A program made the position numbers and the translations under genes. Positions 21,301 through 32,900 of a stretch of 64,000 nucleotides of DNA are shown piece by piece. Position 1 is the stretch's first letter, and each line of letters starts with the position of its first letter. Source of the DNA: Tigriopus japonicus (taxonomy: Eukaryota; Arthropoda; Copepoda; Harpacticoida; Harpacticidae). The stretch is from the NCBI GenBank assembly GCA_010645155.1, contig CM021317.1, forward strand, positions 8,960,678-9,024,677, in the 5' to 3' direction. Under the pieces are notes generated by a model. It saw nothing but the letters and a program-made list of their open reading frames with translations. It was not told the DNA's origin and searched no databases.

Positions 21301-23782
21301 CACTGAAAGTCCCAATCCGAGCATGGATCATGTGCTGAAAACATTGGGGATCACAAGTTGTCCTTCCACAAAGTTGAATGAAATTGGATTTCCCTTTCGT
21401 TGGGTCCAACTTTTGAGTGGATTGAATTTCCCTCAAATGGCCAAAGATCAAGATGATTCTGGGAATAGAGAACTTCAGACCATCCGACCCAATCAGGAAG
21501 TGGCCAAAACCCGGGTTCAAGGCATTATTCATCTGATTCGAGAGCGTTTAGAAGCTCGGGTGGCTTTGCAGAAACAGATCACTCTACTTCAAAAGGTAAC
21601 GACATGAGTTTGAAGGATTTTGTTTTTGAAGATCTGATTTCTGTTTTATAATACATAGTAATTATTTGTGCAGCAAAAGCTGATAAAATGAGAAATAAGC
21701 ATAAAAGTAGATAAGGGTCAGCGACTAAGACGAAAAAGAGCAAATGCAATGCCAAAAGTAAAGTATGAAAATGGCAAATGAATTGACACAAACTAACAAA
21801 AGTATTGCCAAATATTGTCGTGAAAAGACTGAAACTTTGCGTGTTTTGATTTTTAGTGTTTTTATTTTCCGTCCAGAATTTATTTATTGTTTTTTGGGCT
21901 AAATATTTCTAAGCTTTACCTTTTTTAAGTCAGAATTTTTGTTTTGTTCTCATTATCCCAAAAATATCATTTTTGTATAAACCTCAGATAAAAGTAAGTG
22001 AAACAACATTAAATTAAACTAAAAATTAGGAAAAAGGCACAAAATGGCAAATAAATCTGAACAATAAGTTGTATTTAGCTCTTGTTAGCCTTAGGAGCCC
22101 AAATTTGCCTAAAATCTTCACCCCTATTATTCTTTTCCAATTGGGATGTTTTAGGCCAAAATGATTGATATCGCATTGGAGATTCCATCCGAGGTTCAAA
22201 GCTGGTTTCCTTTGAAAGCCTCCAGCCGATTACGCAATTGGACTGCTGTCAATTGGGAACAATACAAATTGTTAGAGGTTACCCAGCATTTAGTCCAAGG
22301 TATTTATTGTGTCCGGTCCCTTGGGAAAAGAATGTGTCATTGCTATTTTGTACGTTTCAGGAGGAGCTGTTGACGAAAACGACTTCTTTTATCGTCTACA
22401 AATCAATCGAGAGCCAACAGCCACCTTGATTGCTTTGATTGCCGTGAAACCAGACTATCCTAACCGGAATCCGGTGTTCTGCCTAAATCTCCATTGGAAG
22501 GGAGAGTACAACGTTCACAACTGTGAACACATGAGGGTAATGAACTTTGCTGACACCATACGTACATAACCATTCCAAGGGCGATCCTTAAATCCTGATC
22601 AACTGATCCCTCAAAATCATCGATCGATGAGTAGTGGTGCTAGAAATATGTAGAAAAGCTTATTTGCATTTTTATTTTATTTTTGAAAATTTAGGAAGGG
22701 AGAGGGAATTAGATATACTTTCAAAAGAGGAAGACTTAAAAGGAAATGGAATGTGTGAGATTAGCTTTGTTAAAATTTGCAGTTGCTGGAAGAGCTGTAT
22801 AAGTACACATATTGCAACTGATTTTCAATTTGTGGCTATTTTCTTCCTTGTATGCACTTAATTCCATCACCAATAAAATTTTGTTGTATTCTCAAAAAAA
22901 GGTATTTGAAACAGGCAATTTTTTTGTTTTGATTTTGAATTCAAAATCTAAATGGCGCTGTAAACAAAGCGGAAAACAATTTTATGAACCTTTAAATTTA
23001 CCAGCTTGTGCTTTGCGAAGTTCCGTGGTCTATGGCTTTGCTTACATATATTTTAAATACCATCCTTTTTTTACGTATAGCAATTAACAGTTTTTAACAC
23101 CATCTATTTTAAAAACTTCAACAACGAATTAATTCAAGGAGACCGTACACACGAACTTTTTTCTGCATTATAAGCTCCTTTATTTGCATTTCGTTGTCAT
23201 TTATAGTCATGAGCACAACACATGTCTTTATTGACAGTTTCTAAGTTTTAACCTAGAATCATTACTCCTGTTACCAGGGCAAATGTTTAATACTAACTAT
23301 CGTGAGTTCAAAAAAGTTAACAATGAGGAGTTTCGCCTTCAATTTACCCTTCGCCAACTTTTAGTAAATATGCAATTAGATTGTGGAAATATGTTTTAAA
23401 AATTCAAGGAGTAAAGATAAAATCTCGATATACATGAGAATAATGTTGTTGATATACTGATTGATTGATTGTTATTATTCTTGCTTTTAGTTTTGACTTT
23501 ACATGTATATTATTCTATTTATTTCAGGATCTGGAACGTCTCATAAACAATGGATTCGATACCCTCGATACCAAGCTGAAGCCTAGTCTTCTGTCCATGC
23601 AACTGCAACGCTTGTTAACCAGTTTGGACGCCTTACTCGAGGCTTGGAGTGTGGCTCTCAACGAATTCAATCCTCAAGCCAAAGTGGATTTCCAACGCGA
23701 GAAATTGTTCCTACAATCAGTTCGAGGTCGAAACCGATCCTTGCCCATCAATTTTGATCCCAAGCTCCAGGTTTTTGTGTAA
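18339..23782 (+). CDS. THOC5: THO complex subunit 5
   Basis: Ten exons: 18339-18461, 18524-18661, 18948-19165, 19318-19582, 19646-19778, 19843-19974, 21003-21595, 22155-22299, 22361-22536 and 23528-23782. All phases agree, giving 725 residues (human THOC5 is about 683). The N-terminus has a basic KKRK stretch as expected for a nuclear protein. A long coiled coil follows with the family signature [20 protein letters not shown] and [20 protein letters not shown]. The later [13 protein letters not shown] and a acidic DESRDDEDE linker also fit the family, as does the C-terminal domain ([31 protein letters not shown]). THOC5 is part of the THO/TREX complex that couples transcription to mRNA export. 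Start chosen as the first ATG after the divergent promoter. AATAAA at 23812 ends the gene only about 85 bases before the next start codon. Confidence 0.95.
19185..19253 (+). other. 69-base hairpin in THOC5 intron 3
   Basis: A perfect 15-bp stem, GACTAGGTTTCGTGA with TCACGAAACCTAGTC, encloses 39 bases that contain a second perfect stem (TGTGGAA, 3-base loop, TTCCACA). Size and shape resemble a small pre-miRNA-like hairpin or a tiny foldback repeat. An internal asymmetric bulge separates the two stems. Confidence 0.5.
20524..20739. mobile_element. 216-bp hAT-type MITE in THOC5 intron 6
   Basis: Perfect 15-base inverted termini (CAGGGGTCGGCAACC) and a perfect 8-bp target duplication, CTCTATGG, at 20516-20523 and 20740-20747. 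CAGGG termini with 8-bp duplications are the hallmark of hAT transposons. The GC-rich interior holds many TGGGCCCA-like units and has no coding capacity. The host gene's neighbouring exons are intact. Confidence 0.92.
22537..23527. other. THOC5 intron 9
   Basis: A 991-base intron; AT-rich, no recognised repeat or nested gene. Confidence 0.7.
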
Positions 23783-23811
23783 ACTTTTTTCTTTGCCCTC
23801 CGACACTTGTA

Positions 23812-23817
23812 AATAAA
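23812..23817 (+). terminator. Polyadenylation signal AATAAA of THOC5
   Basis: Lies 30 bases after the THOC5 stop codon and 85 bases before the ATG of the downstream GalNAc-transferase gene, so the two genes are almost back to back. Confidence 0.7.
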
Positions 23818-23901
23818 GCGAATCAAACCATTGGAAATTGGACACATGTGTTTTGGTCTACCTACAGTTGTTCTGAATCACGTGAAGTTTCAGGGGAAAG
23901 G

Positions 23902-26900
23902 ATGACCTTTTATAGGGCTCTGTGTGCTGGTTTTAGGAAACGCAGGCCCATTGGTCAAACCATCTTTTTCACATCCATCTTTTGGTTGGTTTTTCATTGT
24001 TTTGTGTTAGAATTGTGGGTGGTGGATGAACCTTCCAGACAAGATGGCGACTTCTCAAGCCATCCTTCAATGCCAGAAAACACTAAAAGCGTTGCTCAAG
24101 AACAAACTGGTGATGTTGAGGAAATACTCGTGACAAAGGAAAATCCAGTTTGGACGTATAAAGCAGTGAATTTGACGTTTTGGAAACCTTTGAGAAAGCG
24201 TGAAGATGGAGATCGGACAGGACCTGGAGAGGGTGGACATCCAGTAATTGTGACTAAAGCCATTGAAGAGGAAATGAAGCAAACGTTCAACATTAATAAG
24301 TTTAATTTGGTGGTGTCCAATATGATTGCATTGGATAGATTCTTACCCGATCGTCGAGTGGATGCGTGAGTCCAGTCAAGAAATACTGAATTTCCTGGAG
24401 TGAAAGGCTAGAGATGATGATCTTAATATTCAAAAGGATTAAATGTAGTACATCCTCCTCCAAATAAGACCTTGCTTTTGGTAGATAGAATATTGATTTC
24501 AATTTTTAGCTCAATCGAATATCGTAATCAAAAATTGGGCGCTCTCAAACTTGTAAAGTGAAGAGAACAGAGAATCAATGAGTTCGCCCTTTTTTGGTAG
24601 AACAATTACCTAAAGAGGGCGGACTCATTTATTCTCTAAGTGGATTTGTTCAGAGATTTGAGTAAGCATAACTTTTGACTCCAACATTTAATTGACCTAA
24701 AACTGGAAATATGAAATCTGCTCATCATAAGCAAGATTTCATTTGTAGAAGAATTTTATTGATTTGATTCTTCTGGAAATCAAAGTTCACATTGCTTACC
24801 TCCTACTTGGTCCAGTGTAACTAACTCCCTAACTGTGAACAAAGAAGTAGTTTTCTCAACGACCGTGCAGCTGCTAAAAAGTACAGTCATAAAGTGTGCA
24901 CTCCTTTTATGTACGTAGCAACTGCTTGCCGATTCTCTAAGATTCATGGGTTTGCAGATAGTAACAATAATACATCACTTTCAGACTGGTCAAAATTCCT
25001 CAACTTCTGATTAAGGACTGAAAATGAACCTTCGGTCGTTTTCGGTTGAAATATTAGGCAAACCCCTTTAAAATTGACATGAAAGCTTGAATATAAGATC
25101 AGATAAAGTCCACGAAACACTTCTAGTTCCGTTTTTAGGCCCAAGTCAATATTTGAGGTCAATTCTGATGCATAGATCATAGTTATCTGGAAATCAACGC
25201 ATCTCCCGGAATCGGCAAGTTGTTGCCACCTACAGTAGATAAAACTGGATGACATGATTTCACTGATTTGTGACTATACTCTTTTATTATAGTGCACTAC
25301 AATAATTCAGTTTCTTGCTCGATTCACACGAGACCATTCCAGTTAATTGTCTTACATTGTTTTACCAAGCTAGCGACCAATCGCCTAATAACCAATCACA
25401 GACATCCTCAGATGTGACAAACTTTTGCCATACAATTTTCACCAAAAACTGAATAAAAGTTGCATTAATTGTCCCCTGATTTTCAAAGATAATCCCAAAG
25501 AGTCCAATGAAGGGAGATACAAGAGCAGGCCAGTAGTGGATGGCTTAGTTGAAATTTGCCCAAATAAGCAAGCTCTTAGAAGGCAAAATTTTGAAAAGCC
25601 TTTAGTTTTGTGTATGTGGTCTCCTGTGATGGCTCTGCTTCTCCCAAGTTATACCAGAATGCCCAATGTAGAAAATAAGTCAATTTGCATGCATTAATTT
25701 GCACATTTATAGGATTTGGTTGTTAAAAAATGTCCCATGCACTGACATTTGTACTATGGTCTGAAATATTTGCTTTTTCGCTCAAACATTTGCCCGTAAC
25801 AGCTGCAAACAAGGCAGATAAAAATGGCAAAAGGTCCTCTCCATGAAACTCTATGGATAATCCCACTGAGTGTGTCCAAAAGAGGTATAACATGGAATGA
25901 CATTGAAGTCTTATTACCTTGATCAAGATTGTCAACGGTTCTCAAAAATGACAAGATTATTGTCTTAACTTTATTAATTTAACTTAATCAACTGATAAAT
26001 GACAAGTGTGTAGTGTCTGAGCTATGCAGAAGGCTAGGTTTTAATCCTGATTGACTGACACCCTTGAAAAATATAACTCTTTAAAGTCGAAATTTTTCCA
26101 TGAACCGTCTTTCAATGAAACATCTACAAATGAATACCATCGTCAACCAAGACGTGGCAAAGAGTGGGAACTTTAATTCATGAAATACGCTCTATTAGTG
26201 ATGTGTGAAACCAAAAAAAAAACACTTTTGCAAGTCATTAGCACACATTTGGACATGTCTTGGTTCCTCAAAGCGAGTGGGTTCTCTGTTACGCTTTTAA
26301 AACAGTCAGCCAGGAATGAGAAAATTGGACATTTTTTTGGATTGTTGGTGCTAGGGTCGGAGGGTTGAGCCTCGCCCGGCCAGCGAAGCCAGCCATCACA
26401 TCGTCCAAATCATTTCCGATAGGCAATTTCAAGTCCGGTATCAGAATGGTTCTCCGTCTGTGGGTGTGGATTAACGTCTAAAAGTTTCCTTGAGAAAGGT
26501 CGGGGAGGAGAATCGAACCTGGGACCTCTCTCACTTAAGGAAACTGCGTTAACCACGACACCACGTCTCCTCCCTAGACGTGTGCATCAAAATCAACATC
26601 AAAACAAACATTGTTTTGATGTATGATTTTTTAATACTAACAAATCGCATTTGTTCGGTATGTTTCCCCCACGTCTTGCTGCTCCTACAACAGTTGTACA
26701 AATTGAGTTAGTTGGCAAATTTCTTGCAAACCATTTTATAGCCACAGTAGTATTTTCTTTACAATAGGTCAATTGAAGTGTGGCTCTATCATGCCTTTTC
26801 ATGGAGTGAGAGTGTGGTCAAGCATCACCACAAGCTCATGTTGTGAATCATGCACTTGTAAAGAGACAAATTTTGGCATAATTCAAGACTTTGCGCAAAA

Positions 26901-29900
26901 TTCTAGCAACGTAATAATGGTTTAGCTACACCAAATGAGACATTATTTTCCAAATTTGACGCAATTGCTTGAGTTACCCTGAGTTTTTTGTCTTTCTTCA
27001 AGTGCATGCACGGTGCGAGCTAGCCGTGAGCCTTGTCAACGCTCTCGCTCCATGAAAGGCAAAACAAAGCCAAACTTCAATTGCCCTATTCAATGTGACG
27101 TGCATTTGGATTTGATAGAAACGTTTAATTTAAAATGGCAAAACCATGTACATAATTTTCTACAACTTCTTGTCTCATTTGAGGTCCATGCCCTTATATT
27201 GAATGTTCTGTGACTCGGTATAAGATGGTGTTGGTGGCGTGATTGCATGGGAATTATTCTCCGAGATGGACCATGGACTTGTAGGCTGTCCTGTTAGTAG
27301 CATATTAGGATGAGGGCTATGATGATTTATTGTCGTCACACTAAGGCCACTGTAATGATGTTCTGGGAATGCCAAAGGAAGTTGGTGATTAACAACGGGT
27401 CTTAATATAGGTTCATCATTTATCTGAAAAGAAAGCAATTTGTTGACAAACCGGCCAAAATTTCTGTTTAGACTTTGGTTTTGATTCTGCTGACGCAAAA
27501 ACTGAAAGCAAAAAATCAATTAAAATTGTGAGCTTTGGTAGAAGAGTTAAATTTATTATCTCAAAGACCTCAGCAAAAGTGATTCTCCGATTTTAAATAG
27601 CTTTATTTGATAACTCATTGCATTCATTCTAATTTGAATCTCCTCAATATTTATGGATTCAGCAGAGATGACGCCCCTGTAAGAGGTCTTAAGAAACAGA
27701 GAGTCTCAAGGATATTCTCTTTGAACAAATGTACTTTCACAGAATTGACAATAGTGATGTGTTTCGAACCAGGAATGCTGCCAGTTTTGACTCGGAAGTT
27801 TATCGCTGTCAAAAAGGGCAGGTTATTTTGAACTATTTGAAAAGACCTAAACAGGGACAAATTTGGCAACACTCGAACTAGTTCGATTTCGAGTTCCATG
27901 GATAGTTATAAAAATGGATTTTGAGTTGGCCGTGCTGCCATGTTTTATGGCAGATAAGGTCTATTGCCTTACTTACTTTTGACCCTAAAACCAAAATGGC
28001 AAAACTCTGCCAAAAATCCAACTCGAAACACAACAGTAATTGACAAATAGATAATAGATAATAGAACATTGGATGTTGCACAACCGATTGCGTGGTTGGT
28101 AAACCAGTACAATGAATGGTCTCCTGGGAATTGATCGCAAACTGGTTTATTATGCTATTTTGTCAACCAACCAAGTGGTCCTCCGCCATCCAGTTGTCTT
28201 GAAATCTATGAATTGACAAATGCCCACTCAATGTAAATTGGCAATCACAATGAAGTATTGTGGACAAAACAGATTGATCAGATTGAAATACAAATCAAAC
28301 TTTAAAAGGCTAAAACTTTTAATTACCGACTCTTTTGGCTCATGAACAATAGGCATTGCACAAAGATTGCTCAAGTGAGCAATTTTAATCATACCGCTAG
28401 GGGAAAACAGGGCTGTTGGCTGTGCTAAGTTGCTCGGCCCATGGAAAATCTAAGTCATTTCAATTTTAGTATGTGTTCAAAGAGTCTAGGTTCATAGAAG
28501 ATATCAATATTTCGTATTAGATGTCTTGACTGGAGTTGGTCATTCAAATTGATAAAACAGTAATTCACTTTCAGGGCAATTGAATAAAAAGCAATTAAGG
28601 AAGGCTTATGCTACTGCAAAAATGGTACATAGCAATGATCCCAAAAAATAAATTTAAGATGCATATTTGTTCAGTTGATTCCAAAAAATTGTATCAATTT
28701 TTAAAAATGTGTTTCATGAAGATAAATGAAATAGTTTTTACTGTCTCTTTCTAGGAATAATTGATTTTATATATCTCATTTTCTACCTAAAATAACTGAG
28801 CATATTGTCAATCAGGTGTAGTCATAGGTAGCAAAATATAAAATAACAATTATTTCCAAGGACCAAGCCTCATTGCATACATGCTAAAGTTGAAATGACT
28901 TGAATTTGCTAAATGAGCAGAGCAACTCAGCACAGCCAATGGCCCTGTTTTATCTGTTTTATAACTAGCGGTAGGATATAAAACACTCACTGGAGCAACC
29001 TTTGTGCATGTCCCATTGAAACGCTCTAGATCTTATTGAAAGTGTCAACTAGTCACCATAGTTAAAGAGTACGAGTAAGTACGAGATTTTTGGCTCCATT
29101 TTTTCACTCATCACAAGCACGAAAGTTTTGGGAAACTCATAAAAAGGAAAAAACGCAAAACAAGGCAAACAAATCTAAAAAGACACGCAAGGCTTAAAAA
29201 AAGTTCTCGTTTTCTCCCTTTTAGTGGACCAATCAATTTTCTCGCGCGTACTCTAATAGTGGCTCTAGAATTAACTACATTTGGGAATTTGTAACAAAAT
29301 CCAAGCCGCTTTAGTCTCAACTAACCATTGGTGAGTTCTTGAAAGTCAGCAAAAAGAATCTTTTCTTACCCGATCCATTGCATCAAAAAAGCAAAATGCA
29401 CAAAACAAGATAAGGATGCAGGCAATGAAACCGAAAAGGATCAGTCCAACAGTCAAATTAAATGGCATGTCGTTGGTTGATTTCCGAACTGTCCCATTTT
29501 CAAGCATTTGACATTTTACGGGTTATCAGGATAGAAGGATTTCCTGCCATGATCACTACTTAACAACATGAATAAAATTATTTTTAACGCCACTAAGTGG
29601 GCTTGTTCTCTTTTTGAGGCAAACGTGCATTGATATTGAGTTGGTTATAAAATTCTAGGACGAAGGTTTACAACTAAAAATACTTTCAATTGTTTTTTTT
29701 TTTTTTCAACTCACGTTTTTGACACTGCTTTTTTTTTATTTACCATGGGTATTTTTTTTTTTGGGGGGGGGGGGCGGATTTTTCAATACCGCTACAAGGA
29801 ATGGGATTCCCTGTAAAGAGAGTTAATCATTATTATAGTTTCAATGATTAATGTTTATAGGAAATTTGATCTACCAATGAGTTACCGTTGGCAGATCTAT

Positions 29901-32900
29901 AAAACCCTTGTATGGTGGGTTGGTCAGGAATAGTATTTAAGAATTTGTCCAATCCTGCCTTAAATGCTGTTAGAGGATCAGCTCCTACATATTCCCGACG
30001 AAGACTAATGGGTATCAAATTGAAAAATGAAGGAGCCCGATAAAGAAGAGAGGAGGACTTCATTGTTCGAATTAGCCTTGATTCCTTAGGATTTGGAGGT
30101 GCTCTCAGAGCGAACGTAAAACCTCTACGATCGCTACAACTGATCTCAAATCCTGGGTTAGGACAGAGCCCATGAATGCTCTTTAAAACATACAGTATCA
30201 GATACCTTTCATACCATCTCTGAGTACTGTACAACCTAACTTCTGAAGCCCCTCCCAATACGAGAGCTCTCTCATTCCTGTGATGTTCCTAGTAAAACGT
30301 CTTTGAACCTACTCGACCTTTTGCAAACCTGCCGAACTCATTGGAGCCCAAATGGGGGAGGCATATTCAAGATGCGGTTGAACAATCGACTTGTACAGAG
30401 TTAGCATCGTAATACTATCTCTGGACTTGAAAGTGCGATAGATCCAGCCGCACGTTTGAAATGCCTTCCCCACTTTCAACTGGATATGCTCATCAAACTT
30501 TCCATCATCTTGGGCAACAACTCCCAAATCCCTCATGGACGATACCTGCTCAATATCACAACCTCCATTGTCTTTGAGCGGAACATCTAATTTTGACGCC
30601 CCATACGTCATTGTGCGGAATTTCATCCCGTTCAATGCCATGTTACTCTCGCCAACCCAAGAGTAGATTTTCTCCAAGTCATCAACTAAACATTTCGAGT
30701 CCTGCCCATTCCTTCCACAAACTAATTTTGTGTCATCAGCATATGAAGAAATACTGGCTTTTGTTCTAAACTTCTGGAGAGGAGCAATAAAGAGAATAAA
30801 CAAGAGCGGACCTAAAATTGAACCTTGCGGAACACCTGACTTGACATCATACATGCCGCTAAAAGATCCTTCGACTTTAGCTATTTGCTTCCTTTCGCTT
30901 ATAAAACTACCAATCCAAGTCAGGACCTTACCCTGGACCCCTAACTCTTTGAGTTGATCGAGCAAAAGATCTACCTTATCGAAGGCCTTGGCAAAGTCAA
31001 GATAGACTACATCAACTGACTCATGGCTTTCGAGCCCTTCAATGATTTGCTCAATATGATCAACCAATTGGGTTATTGTACTAAAATGAGCTCGAAACCC
31101 ATGCTGTCCAGAAGGAATTAAATCATGGACTTCCAAATAATCTACAAGCTTGGACTTCATAATCTTCTCAAAAACCTTTGCAACGCTGGAGGTCAGAGAA
31201 ATGGGCCTATAATTACTAGGGAGTGACTTATCTCCGCCCTTAAAAATTGGAACGACATGAGCTACGAGAGGAGGGAAACTTGCCCTGATCTAAGATGCAA
31301 CGCATCAAGTAGGCGAAAACAGGGGCAAGAGTCTGTGAACATTTCATCAGAAACTAAGATGTCACACCATCAGGTCCAGGAGAACTCGAGAGCTTTAAGC
31401 TCTTGATGGCCTCAAAAGCATCTTGATCTGTGACTACCAGATCCTCCAGGCGATTATCCTGACTATCAATGCCAGTCTCATCAACAACATTGCTACAGTC
31501 ATGGCCTGCTCTGACTACCCTTTTTGGAATTGAAAATACACTTGAGAACTGATCTCCAAGGATATTGGCCATAACCTCACTATCATTGACGGTTTTACCG
31601 CCGACCTCAAAAGGTCTTACAGGATGCTTCATTTTTCTCTTTGTATTCGCAAACGAGAAAAACGCCTTTGGATTAGTCTTAACCTCCTGGATCACTCTAC
31701 TTTCCTTTTCCATCTGATCAGAATCAATGGAGGCCCTAATTTCTGATTGGACCACATCCAATTTGCTTTGGAGGCTGGCTACAACAAATGGATTTGAAGT
31801 ACGTCGAAGTCTATTCGAAAGCTGACAACTCCGTTTGAACAACTTCTTCCTAACCTTTGGAATTGTAGACAATGGCCTACCTTTTACCACTATTTCTGGA
31901 ATACCACTGGACAAACAAACCTCGTCAAAAAGTGAAATTAGCTTATTTATAGCTTTATCTATTGATGGTTCCTGCTTTAGAATGGAAATCAAGTCCAACT
32001 CGCCTAATCTTTCAACAATAAGGGGCCAGTGTTCATCTTTGAACTTAAACTTGGCCACGCCCACCTTTTGAGCAGGTTTAACTCTAGAGCTCGCCGGCTT
32101 TTGAGTAATGGTCGACCCTATCTCAAGAATGTGATGATCTGAAAGACTACATGGGGCAACGTGGTCTGGGGGGGGATGGGGGGTATTGGTCGTCATAAGA
32201 AATTTTAGGGCTTACGAATGCAAGAATTTACTTTTTGTTACACTCCTGCTTTCCTGAGTGATAAGTAGAGCCGTAAAAAATACAAAAAATAGAGTGAAAA
32301 TGCAACAAAAAGTGTAATAAAAAAAGAAAAGAAAGGGCCAAAAATGCGAAAGCAGTGAAAAATATGCAACAAAATGCAAATCATGTTAATGAGGATAGGT
32401 CAGGGCAATATTTTTTTTTTGATTTTTGATTTTTTTTTTTTTAGTCAGGATCAAACAGCTTGCAGAGCTCGAAACCGGATCGGCTCGGTGCAAATCTGGA
32501 TCGGATCAGAGTCGACTCATATTGGGTGTCATAGAAAGACTTTCTAACGTCATTGCATCTGTTTTCTGAGTTATTAACATAAATGACAAATCTAAATCTT
32601 TCCTGTTAATAGGCACCTTTTGGAAGAAAAAGTAGAAGACAAACTTGGGGGAAAAATGATGTTGTTGAGCATCATATCAGTATTTATTGAAGTTTTATGA
32701 ATCAACTCATCATGGGTCCATTCCGACTCCAGATCAGTTCAAGGGTTTTTGGATCCATCTCATAAGCCGAACTTCTAACCAATCCGATCCAATTCTGAGC
32801 CGACTCATGGCCCACCCAGATCCATTCCTGCATGTAAACAATATGTAGAGCATGATAAATGCGCGTAGAAAACATATTTCAGGTTTTACACAGGTGCTTT

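Noticed and set aside
23848..23901. Upstream in-frame ATG for the GalNAc-transferase
   Set aside because: It lies 31 bases after the THOC5 polyadenylation signal and would lengthen the cytosolic tail; the ATG at 23902 gives the usual architecture. Not fully excluded.
26500..26574. Possible tRNA gene on the minus strand
   Set aside because: A and B boxes are good and correctly spaced, but the acceptor and T stems do not pair and a non-tRNA body follows, so it is a SINE.
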